Source: Datisca glomerata (Eukaryota; Streptophyta; Magnoliopsida; Cucurbitales; Datiscaceae). From it: DNA of 64,000 bases. This document shows, piece after piece, positions 20,620 through 33,689 of the stretch; position 1 is the first letter of the stretch, and the number at the start of each line of letters is the position of its first letter. The DNA lies in contig QANY01006224.1 of assembly GCA_003255025.1 (NCBI GenBank), positions 1,054,001 to 1,118,000 of the forward strand, read 5' to 3'. Made by a program: the position numbers and the translations under genes. Under the pieces are notes generated by a model. The model saw only the letters and a program-made list of their open reading frames with translations, had not been told where the DNA came from and ran no database searches.

Positions 20620-22430
20620 AATATTGGTTCACTTGATGTTATGTACACGTATAGATTGGCACTTGTAGGTTTGGTTTTGATGCAGGATGTTATCTATACA
20701 TGAGTTTAAGTGAAATTCACTTATTTAAAATGCATTTTTGATGCATAAAACATTAATCTCTAGAGTTGCTCGGTAATGAGGAACAAGGTTTTAAAAGGCA
20801 TTTTTCTCTACAGAGGCGGGACAAGCCTCAAGGCTGGAACGGCTCGTAAGCCTCAATTTAAAAAAAAAAAAAAACTAAAAGGCTTTGTAAAGTCGCAAGT
20901 CTCCCATTTAATGGGTACCCCAATACTCTGTAAAGCTTCTTACCATCTTTTATTTTCCACTAAAAAAACTAACCGCAAAAGAGATAATGAGTGCAAAAGA
21001 GTTAATGGGTGTGGTGGAGTATTCACCTCTCTTAGAAGAACAAAGAATAAAGGGAGACCTCTTCTTCACTCTTTCTGTAGTTTGCTTATGGACGCCCATT
21101 TAGTTTGAAAAATGAGGGTTAGATTTCAGTTTAAAATAAATTTTAAATTAACGGCGTTTAAATAATAAGAAATACCAAAATTACCCCTTTTGCTCTTCAA
21201 AAGTTAAAATCAATTTTCTTTCAAACCTCAATTCACCAGTCGAGCCCTTCTTGGTTACGTTACGAAGTACTTGTCAGATGTAAGAGAGCTCGGGCGTGGA
21301 CGGTTCGGACCTGCTATATGGGTGAACTAGATGGGACAAAATATAAAAAAAAAAGAATGGAGTTTGGATCATTCAGTAGCAAAGAATTAGAGGAATTTCA
21401 GGCTGAATTTGTTGTTCTTTCCTAAGTCCGACACTGTCATTTGGTATTGCTTATGGGATATCCATTGAAGACTCTGAAAGGCTTCTTGTCTTTGAGTACA
21501 ATGCCTTAAGGAGGTCTTAGCTCATTGTCTATGTTGAAACAATTGCTTGGGTGGAATCAAAGGAATGAGTAGCATTTTAGAAAGAAAAATTACAAATTTG
21601 AATAGAGATTTCTTTTTCCTGTTCTCTGGGTTATTTTCTGTAAAAACGCAATAGGAAAATTGATGCAGAGAGGGTAGGATTAGTTTTCTCGATGCAACTT
21701 AGCGAGGAGCATACAGAATCACAGATGAACAGTGAATGCTATATGTTTTGGGATCTTTTTGTGTATTTCAAACTGTTTTGTCAGTGACGATAAAAATATG
21801 TGTATTTCAGTCTGTGTAATGGATAAACCCATGTTTTATCATCATAGTGATAGTAAATATTACTACACAAAATACAGTACACTAACCCACTGGCTAAAAC
21901 ATTCTTACATTGATTTGTTTCGTGAGGGTAAGTTGGGGACGAGGATTTCTGCTTACATCCTCAACCACCTAGAGTACTGACTAAAAAGGATAGATTGACC
22001 TTTTCTGAAACAACCGAAGTAAGAAAACCTCATTTTATTTGTGAACAACGTGCCTTAATCTCCTGGAAGTACATGCTTCCCTGCCTTCAGCACCCTTAAA
22101 AACATGTCAACCTGCATCATATGGTTCATACTACATATTTACGGCCTCCAAATACACTACCCTATGAAACCAGTACTCATAGAATATAAGTTGTTGCATA
22201 AACCTGGTCGATACATATTTTACGCTTCTGATTATATAGTAAAAGTTTCCTATTGGGAAGATTCTTAGCTGTCACATCATTATGATAAAAAACTTCTCAT
22301 AGAGCCCTCATATTGATGGCCACTTGGATGAGCTCTTACTTCAGCCATATGGTCTGTGAGGATAAGAGTGAGCTCTGTAAGCTCAGACTCAGTCAATTAG
22401 TCTGAGGTATGACTCGTCTAGTTAGTCATA
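20620..22430. other. intergenic, no supported gene
   Basis: An open frame at 20776-21108 runs through a poly(A) run and a segment with AGGCGGGAC, GCCTCAAGGC and GTAAGCCTC. Such stretches occur in small non-autonomous repeats in many plants; I do not regard it as a gene. The remainder is AT-rich with no recognisable domain. Confidence 0.4.
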
Positions 22431-22436
22431 TGCCGC

Positions 22437-22735
22437 ATGCGGACTCAGATCATACGAATTGAGGTATGCAAGTTGTTTCATTTGATTCTACCTTTGGTCC
22501 AATGGCTCTACCTCAATCATATGGGTCTATCTCAACAATGTGGCCGCTCACTACTCATTACCTCAATCATATGGGTTAATCTCTGTCAAATGAGTTTACC
22601 TCACTCATATGTAGGTCTCTACCTCAACCATGCAGGCTTACCTTAGCCATATGGTTTCCTCCGGCATATAGGTTTACCTCACTCATGTGGGTCATTACCT
22701 CAACCATTCGGCTATGGCAAGTACCTTATGTCGGT
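22437..22735. repeat. degenerate array of TACCTCA.TCATATGGG motifs
   Basis: Motifs such as ACCTCAATCATATGGGT, ACCTCACTCATATG, ACCTCAACCATGCAGG and ACCTTAGCCATATGG recur about every 20-40 bp. Related pieces (TCAGCCATATGG) appear earlier from 22340. The register is irregular, so this is a much-mutated minisatellite. Confidence 0.65.
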
Positions 22736-22830
22736 ACTAACTCTTTTCCCGTAAAAAAGAATATTATCAATTACTGATGTTATTTAAAATATAATATTGA
22801 TCAGAACTGTATGTTAGATAGCTTATCGCT

Positions 22831-22884
22831 TATTCCCTCCTATATTCTGTCCCTTGTTATTCCCTCTTATATTCTGTCCCTTGT
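22831..22884. repeat. 27-bp direct duplication
   Basis: TATTCCCTCCTATATTCTGT plus CCCTTGT at 22831-22857 is repeated at 22858-22884 with one change (CTCC to CTCT). Confidence 0.9.
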
Positions 22885-23299
22885 TTCTAAGGATAAGGTT
22901 TTAGCTTGTAATGGCTTTAGGACTCCTTGATGTTCTTGGTGTTGTTCTTTTGGTAATAATATTTCTTCTCTGTTGATTGTTTGATAAAAGAAAACTATTA
23001 TTTATTTTTATTACTTTGTATGCTTCATATTGTAATCTTTGTCATGTTTTTTTTTTGTTTTGAATCATCTGGTATGTTTTTGTTCAAAATTTCTTCAACG
23101 TCTCCCGTTGAACACGATGCTACAAAACAACTAAAATAGAGTTTAACATTAATGTTTAAAAATTACTTTTTGTGATAAATTTAAATTATACGAGATCCAA
23201 TTATATGGCTTAACATGATTCTCTTGACATAGGGGTTTAATCAACTGTTCTGACAAATCTTTACAAGTCAATTTAACTACGAAGAAGTTCAAATATGGG

Positions 23300-24075
23300 G
23301 TAATTTTTTTATTATCAAAACTAGGGAAGAAACTTTATCACTCATCAAAATACTACACCAACGTGGTCTAAAGTTACCACTTAGTAGGTAAAAGTAGAAA
23401 ATCAACTATTTCAAGCTCTGAACATTGCTATGTCTAGCAATAGAATCAAGAACTGTATTACATTTTCTACTAACCCAAACTACATTACACAAACTATATA
23501 TCAAAGCATTTCACAAGCCCCGTAAATGTCTTCAAGAAATTAGACAGTTCCCAAGTTGGAGAAATTCTATCATTCACATAATCCACAACCCTCTTTGAAT
23601 CACATTCAACCACAATACTTTCCCACTCATTCCTGCTAGCTATACACAGGCCTTCAAAAAAAGCTATGAATTCAGATTGTTGAACATCTTGAGCAAGAAT
23701 CTGCTTAGCGTTGATTAAAAAAGGAACTCATACTAAACCTCTGGCTATCACTCCAATTTAGATTCTTAAAAGATGTTGGCACAAATAAGCATCAACATTG
23801 ATCTTAATACATCTCAATTCAGGAAGAAACTAACATCAGCAGAGACTGCACTAGCAAACCTTAATCAGTAGGATTTACTGTTGTGACATTACTGGTAGTA
23901 ATTTCATCAGTAGCATTATTCCTTGTATGAGTATTGTTTACCTACCAAAACTCAGCAAAAAAACTACATGCCACTTATGATTGTTTTCAAAGGCTCAACT
24001 TTCTCTCAAAAATAAATATGTTTCTCTCCTTCCAAATAAACCACATAACATAACAAAAGAGAGAAAACATCTTTG
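23300..24075 (-). pseudogene. LINE-type RNase H (RVT_3-like) remnant
   Basis: The minus strand reads LFCYVMWFIWKERNIFIFE near 24060-24005, then IKINVDAYL near 23800, EFIAFFEGLCIASRNEWES near 23670-23615, and VVECDSKRVVDYVNDRISPT near 23610-23550, followed by WELSNFLKTF. These fit the C-terminal RNase H segment of plant non-LTR polyproteins, including the expected acidic residues in NVDA, FFEGL and ECDS. Stops separate the pieces. The 3' end near 23305 (TTTTTTTATTATC on plus) would be the A-rich tail of an element inserted on the minus strand. No reverse transcriptase part is found to the right: the fragment ends before the CACTA terminus at 24098, so it is 5'-truncated. Confidence 0.7.
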
Positions 24076-24097
24076 CACCCCGATCATGATGATTTTT

Positions 24098-24385
24098 CAC
24101 TACTAGAAAAATGATTTTCCACGACGGTGTTGCAAAAACATATACGACGGTTCTATAACAATCCGATGTGAAAAAATGTAGCGTGATTTTTATAAAACTA
24201 ATATGACGGGTGGTGCACCCACCGTCATATTAAAGTTACATAATACGGTGGTAGTTAGAGCAACTGTCGTATAAGCACCAAATAAGACGGTTGTTATACG
24301 ACGCCTTTCAAAACGGTGGTTGCGCCACCGCCGTCAATGATTTTTCACGACGCCTTTCAAAACGGTAATGAAAAATGAAAATTGT
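24098..24385 (+). mobile_element. CACTA-type element end with CGACGG/CCGTC subterminal repeats
   Basis: CACTACTAGAAAAATG at 24098-24113 is a typical plant CACTA terminus. It is followed by recurring ACGACGG, CCGTC and AAAACGGT motifs in both orientations, including GGGTGGTGCACCCACC (a perfect palindrome near 24207-24222) and GGTGGTTGCGCCACC. The segment CACGACGCCTTTCAAAACGG-like occurs twice near 24300-24370. No matching right terminus is visible. Confidence 0.7.
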
Positions 24386-27300
24386 GGAAGTGTATCAAAT
24401 CTGTTATTTTAACAAGTAGCCAGTCACGGAGTCTTTTAGCCAGAATTTTCCTTGCAATCCGTTGTTTTTTTTAATGATAGCATGTAGAAAATTAGAGTTA
24501 CGGAAATATAAGCTCGTCTTTTAAGATAAAAACTTATTTCATTACGAAAGTAGAGTTATAGACAGAATAAAATTTGAACAAAATTATTAGATCTAAATGT
24601 ATGATTACAAGTACCATATAAGGTCAATTTATACCTACTTACGTACAAAGAGGGAATCGTGTGCATAAACATCACACAAAAATAGAGCTTGGATTGCTCG
24701 TTCCAGAGATCCTCCATCATCTAAACCTGACTCGGTCAACTAACACTGCAAAAGCATATTTGCATGAAGAACAACATAATCTGGAAAAGATCTGGGATAC
24801 TCAGTTGTGTCACACACAAATAATGCACAAAACACCATAACTGACAGATCCATAGAGAAGACAACCACCGAGGACCAGAGATCTAGTGGACCAAAATTTA
24901 CACAATTGGTAGAAAATAAAAACCTTCCAAAACAGAAGGAGAACTCTGTAGAAAATCCAAAAAAATGCAGTACCAGATCCTACAGAGATGAGAAAACAAC
25001 GAAAGTGAAGGAAAAGAGAAAGAGAGGGGAAAATTGAGGAGAGGGGCATAGGGGCGAAGAAAAACATAGGGGAGAGGGACATAGGAAGAGAGAGAGAACG
25101 GTGAAAAACAAGGGAAGAGGGGCTGGGGAGAAGAATGAGAGGAAGGAAAGCGAGAGAAAGAAGGAGAGAGAAAAGATAAACATGGGGAGGGGTGATGAGA
25201 AGAGAGAGGAAGAAAAGGTCACGGGGGAGAGCAAGAGCTCTCCCCGTGGCGGCGCTGCAAGGGGGGTTATGGTTTGGGTCCGAGGGAGAGAGGGGAAAAA
25301 GAGAGAGAGCATAATGTATTTTTACTACTTGGTTGAGCACAAGCTAGGGAAAATTAGGGATTTAGTCTACTTTAATACTTATTTTTGTGAAAAGGCTTTT
25401 TTTTTTTCATTTTGTAGGTATGGCCGAAATAATGGAATGTTCTATTAGGTAGTTAAGATGCTTTAGTTGTTTTACTATTATACCCTCAATATAATAAAAT
25501 GTTCTATTAGGCTTTTTTTCTTTAGTTTTTTTCATTCATTTTGTTGTATTTTTTTGCAGATTACTCCTTTTACAAATTTCACAGATTTCAATTAGAATCA
25601 AAGATTCTGATCTTTTCTGATTTACATCTTCTTCTTCAATTCGTTTGTACCATAAATAACATGATATTTTTTGGTTTCGTTTTGCAGCCAAAATTATTTG
25701 AGTTGGGTTTCTATTTTTTCTACAATTATTGTAAAATTGTTCAAGAGTATGGGTTTTCATGTTATATCTAATTTTAGATTTTAGAGATTTTAAGTTTCTT
25801 TTACGATTTCTACAATTTTATGTTATTAACAGTGATAAGAGTATGCATTTTTATTTTCAACAGATTTTGCGTGTATACTGTTTTTTGTAGATTTTTGTAA
25901 TTAATGTCATATAGTATATACTATAGACATATAATTGTAGACGGTATTTGTATTTACATACTGATAATATATTTTACGTACTCATAGTTTATTATTATAT
26001 ACATCATGTAATGCCCTTTTTATTATAACTATATACTCATAGTATAATATTATGCAGTGATAGTATATATTTATATACTCATAGCTGCTATGACAATTAT
26101 GATAGATATTGTTGATATGATGATGAATATCAAACTTCTGATGATATATAAGAATTTTATAATGAATGATATTATTTTATGATAGAAGTATAGTTTGAAA
26201 TAATTTTAAGGATTGATACTGATTTTATGATAATATGTATAATGTTTCATAAATATTTTTCAAGTGACGGGCATATGATCATGTACAAAAACTTAGAATA
26301 ATTGACATTATTTTATGATTATATGATGGATTGAAATGATTTGAGAATTTATACTAATTTTATAATGATGGATATAATTTTTTTTTAAATGTGTGATTTT
26401 TATGACACTTGAATCATGGTTTCTACACATATATGATACTATATTGTGCATATATAAATATATATTATTGAAAATTTTAACATTGCTAATAAACTTGTCG
26501 CTTGACATTCTCATGACATAATAAACTCGACTACATATATTGTCATATCTTCTTAAAAACGTATCATGTGATGCATCATATAACTAATAATGACTTCAAT
26601 TTATAGTTAATGTAATTTCTCCCTTCATATACCTGCATCATAAAGACGAACTATGGATTATAACCACATTATATTTAAGAACAAAAATAATAATAACAAT
26701 CAATATGTTATTATAACATATACATAGTATGTAGTTATATAGTATATATCAATATACTCAGAGTATAAGATAAATCTACAGAATATAGAAAATACACTAG
26801 TGTAACTCCAGAAAACAGAGGGACAAATTCTTCACTCGTAAAATAGATATATTGAGTAAGTTTCATGAAGAAAAAAAACTCAAATAAACACAAAAAACTC
26901 GCAACAATCATAAATCTCAGGAAAATCAGGCATGGACTTTAGATTAAGCCTAAGTCGCAAGCACAAAAAAATATCGTTAGTTTTGACCTTAACGATTCTT
27001 TGTATTTTGTGAATCTCGTATATATTGCGATGATTTCTCTTAGCTTTTGCCGCGGACAAGTCGTTCTGAAGGGTTCGTCGAATCGCCGAGTGAGAGAGCT
27101 TGAGGCTAGGATTTCTTTCTTCGTGCATTTTCGCAGGAATGCTACATGAAGGAAGATGGCTGCCTTTTGTTAGTAAGGGTACTTTCACCAGTTCACTATT
27201 TTTGTTAGGTTTTCATGCTGGGATACTATAAAATTCGGCCATCTGTGCAATTTACTAATTTTCCAGCTATTCTATTCTGTATTTTCCTATAGTGAGTTAG

Positions 27301-28120
27301 TTCCCTAATTGAGACCACATGCTATTCGGCTTCTCATTAAAGTAATTGCACCAAATGGACAAATTTTGAAAATTGAGTAAAGGGATAGCAAGGTTTCTCG
27401 ACGCCATGTCATCAAAATTCGGTTGATAACTTTGCCCCTCATCTGATAGTTTCAATTATTTGATTTTGTGGGGCCATGTCAATTAATGAGATTTCATTAT
27501 CTTTGGAATTTTCAATTTTTAGATATGATTAGTATATTAAACTTTAAATTCAAATTTAATAAAATATTATTTTTTAATTTAAATCCCTTTTTTATAATGA
27601 TTTCGGTTATGGAAAATATCTTTTCCATAACCGATCGATCATTAATTCGGGATTTGCAGTCTGTTTTCAAAATAATTCACCCGAATTGAAAAATTGTGAT
27701 TCACAATTAACCGAGTTCTTCTATTTTTGTGTTTTTGCCACCCGATTTTTCTTCCAGATTCCTTTGAAGGAAAACAATACCTTTGATTGCATTCATTCTC
27801 CATAATTGTAGAACATCCCAAAGATTGATGTGTTCAAGTTTATGAAGGATTTTTTGTGTTTTTTCGGTCTTCACATTCATTCATATTCAATTTTTATAAC
27901 AAGCTTCAGAAGGTTCATTTATGGAAGGTTAGTGTTTTGGTATTTTGTCATTTGCATGTTATTAGAGTATCATATCGTATAATTTTTTGATCTACAATAT
28001 GTATTTTTTTTTACGTTAATCATCACTTTGTTGTTGTGGATTCAATATGTGTTTATTGCTTAGATATTCGTTATATGTTTCTCAAGTGCAAAAATGACAC
28101 GTTTGAAGAAATTTTATCAG
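24386..28120. other. non-coding AT-rich region with a purine tract
   Basis: From about 24985 to 25315 the plus strand is almost all purine (GAGAGGGAAAAG-type text). Apparent open frames there on both strands are low-complexity products. From 25340 to 28100 the DNA is very AT-rich, with repeated TATATACTCATAG pieces at about 26030-26090. No protein domain is recognised, including in the 102-codon frame at 26880-27188. Part of 27200-28100 may be the left end of the MULE whose transposase starts near 28480. Confidence 0.4.
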
Positions 28121-28125
28121 TTAGA

Positions 28126-28314
28126 TTCGATGATACATGTTTTGAAACATATTTTCTTATTTCAGAGTAAATCATTATCCACGACAGTGTCAATAGCATG
28201 TTTCTTGTATGAAAACTGTTAATATTCGACGATGCATGTTTTAAAACATATTTACTTATTTCAGAGTAAATCATTATCCACAAAAGTGTGAATAACATGT
28301 TTCCTGTATGATAT
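28126..28314. repeat. 99-bp tandem duplication
   Basis: TTCGATGATACATGTTTTGA at 28126 is repeated as TTCGACGATGCATGTTTTAA at 28225. Both copies continue through TTATTTCAGAGTAAATCATT. The second copy is shortened at its end. It lies just upstream of the transposase gene. Confidence 0.85.
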
Positions 28315-28477
28315 CCTTTCATTTATATATTACTCAATAAATTTCAATATTGTATTTAGAATAAGATATATAATAAACTATTATTACTGTAAATCAATGT
28401 AATTTTATTCTGGAAAAATATATCATATATTATATGTTCAATTTTCATGTAGTTTTTCATAAAAATATGTTTCAGAA

Positions 28478-30809
28478 ATTCTAAAGATTCCTACTATTAT
28501 TACGTATGATGGAAGATGGAATGAGTCAAAGTCTTAGGTTGATTTTCGTTCTAAACCTTTTATGGTTGATGTGAATATGAAGTTTGTTGAGATGGTTGAA
28601 GGAAGTAATATGGTTTTGGATTCTGTTGATGGGAGAGATCAGTTTGAAATTATCGTCAAATTACAATTTGGTAATACTTCACCTACTACCGTTGAAATTA
28701 AAAATGACCAGGACATTCAATTGTATGTTTCGTTGATAAGGAATGAAAATAGGGTTAACTTACCACTTATTATTGACAGTAGTAAGTTCAATATAGTTCA
28801 ATGCAATGATTTGTAAAATTACGTGTTTTAAGAGGGTAGTTAATCAGCATCACTGGATTGTGAGGATGCTCAAGATGATGACATTTTTATCGTTCTGGTT
28901 TTGGAAAATATCCCTAGCATTTTTTACATTAAAAAGAATTCATTATTTAGAAATAAATACGAGTTAAAAAAGGCATTGTACATGATTGCATTGAAAGGGA
29001 GGTTTGAGTTTAGGATTGAAAGATCTAATCGAGAGAAAATGAATGCACGTTACGTTAATGATCATTGCAAGTAGTTTTCGGGCATCTATATACAAAGGTG
29101 AGGAGTTTTGAATTGCTTGTGAATATATTAAAGAACACAGTTGTTCGTTAGATATAATTCAGCGTGATCATTGTCAAGCAACATCCGATACTGTTAGTCA
29201 ATGCATTAAAGGTATATATAGAAATGATGCATGAGATAGGACAACACCCACAGAAATTATTGATCATATGCGTTTGAAGCATGGAGTTACTATTAGCTAT
29301 TACAAAGCATGGAAAGAAAAGAAAAATGCGTTGGATTTGCTTCGAGGGACTCCAGAAGAGTCGTACGTAAGATTACCATCATATTGTTATGTATTGAAAG
29401 AAAAAACCCCAGGAATATTACTTTTCAGTATTTCAATCATTGACCACGAAATCAATAAATCTGATTGTATTTTTGTTTTTAAGGTACCGTGACAATAATT
29501 CAGAATGATGGGGATGTGACGTTCAAATACCTCTTCATATGTTTGGGGGCTGCATTGAAAGGTTGACATTATTGTAGACCAGTGATTCCAGTAGATGGAA
29601 CTTTCTTAAAGAACAAATATCTTGGTAGGTTATTAACAACATCATTGTTCGATGGTAACAATCAAAATTTTCTCTCGGCATTTGTTGTTGTAGATTTTAA
29701 AAATAATTTATTTTGGGGATGATTTTGCAAAAAAATTGAAGGAGGTAATTAGTGATAGGAAAAATTCAGTAATTATACCTGATAGGCACAACAGTATCCA
29801 AAGCAATTTATAAATGGTTCCCAAATACTGTTCATGGTTTGTGTATGCAACATCTTCTGTTTAATGTCAAGTCTAAGTATAACAAATCAGTTGTTGACCC
29901 TATTTTTTATCGATGTGCAAAAACATATACGTTTGAAGACAATATGCGTGCACTTGAATCTATTTATCATTCGATCCGTTCTTATCTTAAGGGTGTTGGG
30001 TATGAGAAATGGGCTCGTTCTCATTTTTTTAGTCATCAATATAATGCCATGACCACAAATATATCAGAGAACCTCAACAATGTATTGAAAGATGCTCGTG
30101 GTTTACCTGTTACATTTTTTATTGAATTTCTGAGGCAATTGTCACAAAGGTGGTTCCATGAGCATAGAGTAGCATCTAGTTGCATGATTATGACATTAAC
30201 TCAATCGGTAGAAAAATGCCTACGTAAGCAATTGGGTCTTTCGCGGCCAATGATTGTAAGTTTATTGTATCGTATAATGAATCGATATATTATTAATTTT
30301 ATTAGTAGTTGATAATCGTATAACACATTTTTTATTGCAGGTTATTGCTGTTGGCACGCAAGAATTTCAAGTGGTTCACGGTAATATTTATTGTACACAG
30401 ACCCAATAAGTCATGTACGTGTCGAAGATGGGATATAGACACAACACCTTATGCACATGCTTTAGCTGTAATGGCTAGTTTGCACTTGAATCCATACTTG
30501 TATGTTTCTTCGTATTATTTCAAGAACGAGCTAGATGCAACATACGAGGAATCGATTCATCCTCTCGGTAATAGTAGTTGATGGAATGTTGCGGAAGACA
30601 TTCAAATTCATCATATACTATCTCCTAAAAATAGACGTTTGGTCGGTAGACCGAAGAAGCAAATGATCCCATTGATAGGTGAATTTAACAAGGTAAAATG
30701 TGAGATGTGTCATTTGATCGGACATAATCGAAAGAGATACAAGAATCCGGTGACGTTAACCAACAATCAGTTGAAAAAACAAAAAGTAGAGAGTAGATTT
30801 CGAGATTGA
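28478..30809 (+). pseudogene. MULE transposase of element A, degenerate
   Basis: The N-terminal PB1-like part begins ILKIPTIITYDGRWNES near 28490, then GRDQFEIIVKLQFGNTS and a YVSLIRNENRVNLPLII stretch. The MuDR DNA-binding part follows (LFRNKYELKKALYMIALKGR and CSLDIIQRDHCQATSD, about 28940-29190), then MRLKHGVTISYYKAWKEKKN. The catalytic domain has CRPVIPVDGTFLKNKYLG near 29575 (first Asp kept in VDGT), then CMQHLLFNVKSKYNKS and YEKWARSHFFSHQYNAMTT. The SWIM finger CTCRRWDIDTTPYAHALA has Tyr where the family has Cys. The terminal zinc knuckle CEMCHLIGHNRKRYKN also lacks its last Cys. Stops and frame changes occur near 28535, 29070, 29235 and 29720, and an intron-like break lies near 30255-30345. 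It is closest to the transposase at 44.0-46.3 kb. Confidence 0.82.
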
Positions 30810-31629
30810 TATGTTTTATGATGGAAATTTGTTATCGATCAATGTTTTTTTTAATAGATGGTTTTTAACATTTCAGTGTTTTAGACCTTTTTGATGATAT
30901 GTTGACAATGATTATTCATATTAATCAAGTATTTCAGTTTATTGATAAAAGTTATTAACTAACGATATAATAGAATATAATCATTCAACTGAAATATTAG
31001 ATTTTTGATATCATCTATTGACTACCCTCTACCTATTGATGAAGACGTAATAAAACAACAAATTTATGGATAATCAAACGATATATTTTCTTTAGTTTTT
31101 ATCAAGAAAAAAATCAAAAGAAATTGAATTTCAATAAACTCATACTTGTAAATTTCTTTCCAATTCTATATAAACATCATCAATAATACACGATGTATAT
31201 ATCATGATATTCATAAATAAATACTCATAACACTTATATAGAGAATATATATCACGTTATTCATAAGAAAATAAATTGAAAATATTCATCATGAAACATT
31301 CATAAATCATAATCAACTATACATATCAAGATAACTGTCAATTTTTTATTGATCAAACTAGCTACTTCAATCCATATATACCAACTACTTAAAGAATTCA
31401 TCATAAAAAAATCCATCAGACTTGTTCCACAACTACCAACTACCAAATACTGAAATCTATCATAAAAATCCATCAGACTTGTTCCACAACTACCAACTAC
31501 CAGATACCGAAATCTATCATAAAAAATCCATAAGATATATCAAGTACTCAAAACAATAAACTATCAAGTTTTCAATCAACCACAGTCAATAATAAAAAAA
31601 CATCGATTTATGCATCTCCTTCTTACTCT
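30810..31629. other. spacer between convergent genes of element A
   Basis: AT-rich, no coding signal. It holds a 57-bp tandem duplication at about 31400-31535 with the text ATCCATCAGACTTGTTCCAC in both full copies (starting 31411 and 31468) and a partial third copy. Confidence 0.6.
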
Positions 31630-33677
31630 GAGTGATGATATGAAAGTCTGGAGGTGTGAGAACATTCATTCTAAGATGCAGGATGATTTTCGTGCTCGGT
31701 TCTGATTTTTGCTTCTTTTATCTCTTGCCATATAGTTTTGTTATCTCAGGTTCCTTCCCATTGCACTGTCTAGTCAATGGCATCCTTTTAGCTGGAGACT
31801 TATTCGTGGTTGGTGGAACAGGCGGCAGAACAGTTACTGGAATAGTGGGCTGGACAACGGGTGCGTCCTATAATTAAAATCAGATTTTTAAATTGGTCAA
31901 TAATAGCATACATATGCATAGTTGTTTAAAAGTATATCAATAATTTACCTCAAAATCATCCAAGCTTAAGGTTGGTAGGGAATTAAACACATCATAATTA
32001 ATGTCCTTATTCAGTTCAGTTGCATTTTGATGGCCAGTTTCCAATGTCCTTGTTTGAAGCTGTTGCAGGTTGCGCATGGATTTGTTGTTCTTCCACATTT
32101 TTTCCGACACCCTGAAATGGACGCTATCAGTTGCGCTCATAATTATAGAAAATATCTTATTTAGCACTCAAATGATTTATCACATCAAATTAATTACATT
32201 TCAGAATAGTGAATACTACGATCAATCAATAAAAGAAATGAACATCTTCAAATCGACAAATAAATCATAGTCAATAAATGAAATACATACCTTTGCCATT
32301 GACAAACTCAACAACTCTTCCAACTTAGAGTTGATCTTTTCCGATTCTTATTAAATTTCTCCTCTAGATGATCTAATCTAGACTCAATTGAAAACGATGA
32401 TGTTATTTTTCGTTTCTTGGGATCCAAAGCTTCAACAATATTCTCAGCTTCGGGTTGATTGTCACCAATCTCGGGTTATGTATCAACAACTTTCTTACCC
32501 TCCGATTGTCTAGATTTTTTGTCATAGTTAATAGCCTTCAATTCATCAATGGTAGCTTAAAACTTTTAAATCACAAGCTTCAATCATTAAATGTAAGTAT
32601 ATCAAGTTAATAACAAATCTAGATTTAAATATAATATATCAAAAATAATTTATACTTACATTCTTATTCTCAAAAACCATGTCGGTTAAATCTCACTTGT
32701 CTGGTTGACTAATAACTGTACAATTGTTTATTTTGGGAGTACCTTTTCCCACTTTTTTTGTAAACATCATTGGTGGTGTCATCAATAATGAGATTGTCTC
32801 AAGTTCCCAAACGATTATAGCATGTGAGAAACCGTAGAAAGCATGAGTAGTACTATCACTAAATGACTTAGATTCCTGATACTTGCTATGGTTACATAGA
32901 AGGCCAACTTACCCCAAATATATGAATCACACATGTCGTTGTTATCAACCAACAATATATGGAAATGATCAACCAAAATATATTCATGTTTTGAAATTAA
33001 CAAATTCTCCAGACAATACAGCTTCGCAAGCTTGACTATTTCATCATCATCATTTTTTGCAATTGTCCATGTATCAAATGCAAAATCTATCATCTTTCTT
33101 AAAACGGTGTTATTATTTTTAAAGTACTTATCTTTAAACATCACATCCCCTAAGCTAGATCTATCAATATGCACGGATGAAGTGCGTTTTAAACCACTAA
33201 TTACCACAAAATCTCTCATTGTGAAATGAGCCACCCGCCCATTGAAATTAAAATACATTGCATCAATCCTCTCGTGGTGGCATTGTTTCCTAGCTATATG
33301 CGATAATAACTGAGCTGGAAACTTTTTAATTTTCATGTCAAGAAAGTGTCTAAAATAACATTTTTTGAACGACTCTATCTGTTTATCAGTCAAACTCAAG
33401 TTTACATGTTCCATGATGGTTGGTTTAGAAAATAGGTTCAAGTTCTGGTTTTTGTTCCAGTTTAAATCAGAAACAATCAATCTAAGACCATATAATAGTA
33501 TATATTGTTTATCCGTTTATAATAACATGTATATAAAGATTAACAAAATTATTGACGATCTTTTACCTCATCTTGATTTTCTTTAGTGAAACGTAACTAT
33601 CATTTCCCAGTTGATTGTTGTTTGTTGTTCTTTTTAATTGATTTTGATGAATCACCTACAATACTTTTGTCTGCCAT
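31630..33677 (-). pseudogene. DUF1985-domain gene of element A, degenerate
   Basis: The start at 33677 gives MADKSIVGDSSKSIKKNNKQ, a basic leader. The main block, 33480-32815, reads IESFKKCYFRHFLDMKIKKF, MYFNFNGRVAHFTMRDFVVI, SGLKR, then DDDEIVKLAKLYCLENLLIS and YIWGKLAFYV. This pattern (F.....RDF..ITGL, then VKLA..Y.LE..L and a W/WG near the end) is that of plant DUF1985, known mostly from transposon-borne genes, often with Ulp1 proteases. Later pieces include a coiled-coil-like stretch (SIESRLDHLEEKFNKN near 32340-32390), the exon 32167-31937, and a Pro-rich tail (VVQPTIPVTVLPPVPPTTNK near 31800-31860) followed by LTPPDFHII. Introns with GTAAGT-like donors are likely between them. No Ulp1 catalytic domain is seen. 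Stops inside pieces indicate decay. Function unknown. Confidence 0.72.
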
Positions 33678-33689
33678 TGTCAATGCTGC

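Larger units (their letters stand above)
28478..33677. mobile_element. MULE 'A': convergent transposase and DUF1985 genes
   Basis: This is the coding core only; the termini were not identified. A plus-strand MULE transposase (28478-30809) faces a minus-strand DUF1985 gene (33677-31630), leaving about 800 bp between their 3' ends. The same pair occurs in mirror order at 38.9-46.3 kb (element B). The repetition argues that the two genes travel together. The right end may lie near 35390, where TTGCTATTTACTATAGATC resembles MULE terminal text. Confidence 0.6.

Noticed and set aside
20776..21108. 110-codon basic frame downstream of the host gene
   Set aside because: It runs through a poly(A) run and repeat-like GCCTCAAGGC text; no domain and no codon pattern typical of a gene.
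24810..25340. 176-codon minus-strand frame, Leu/Ser/Pro-rich
   Set aside because: It is a translation of the purine/pyrimidine tract; three frames are open there and none shows a domain.
25440..25520. Possible left terminal repeat of element A (TACCCTCAATATAATAAAATG versus the complement near 35300)
   Set aside because: The match is short, gapped and AT-rich; I could not extend it or find a target duplication.
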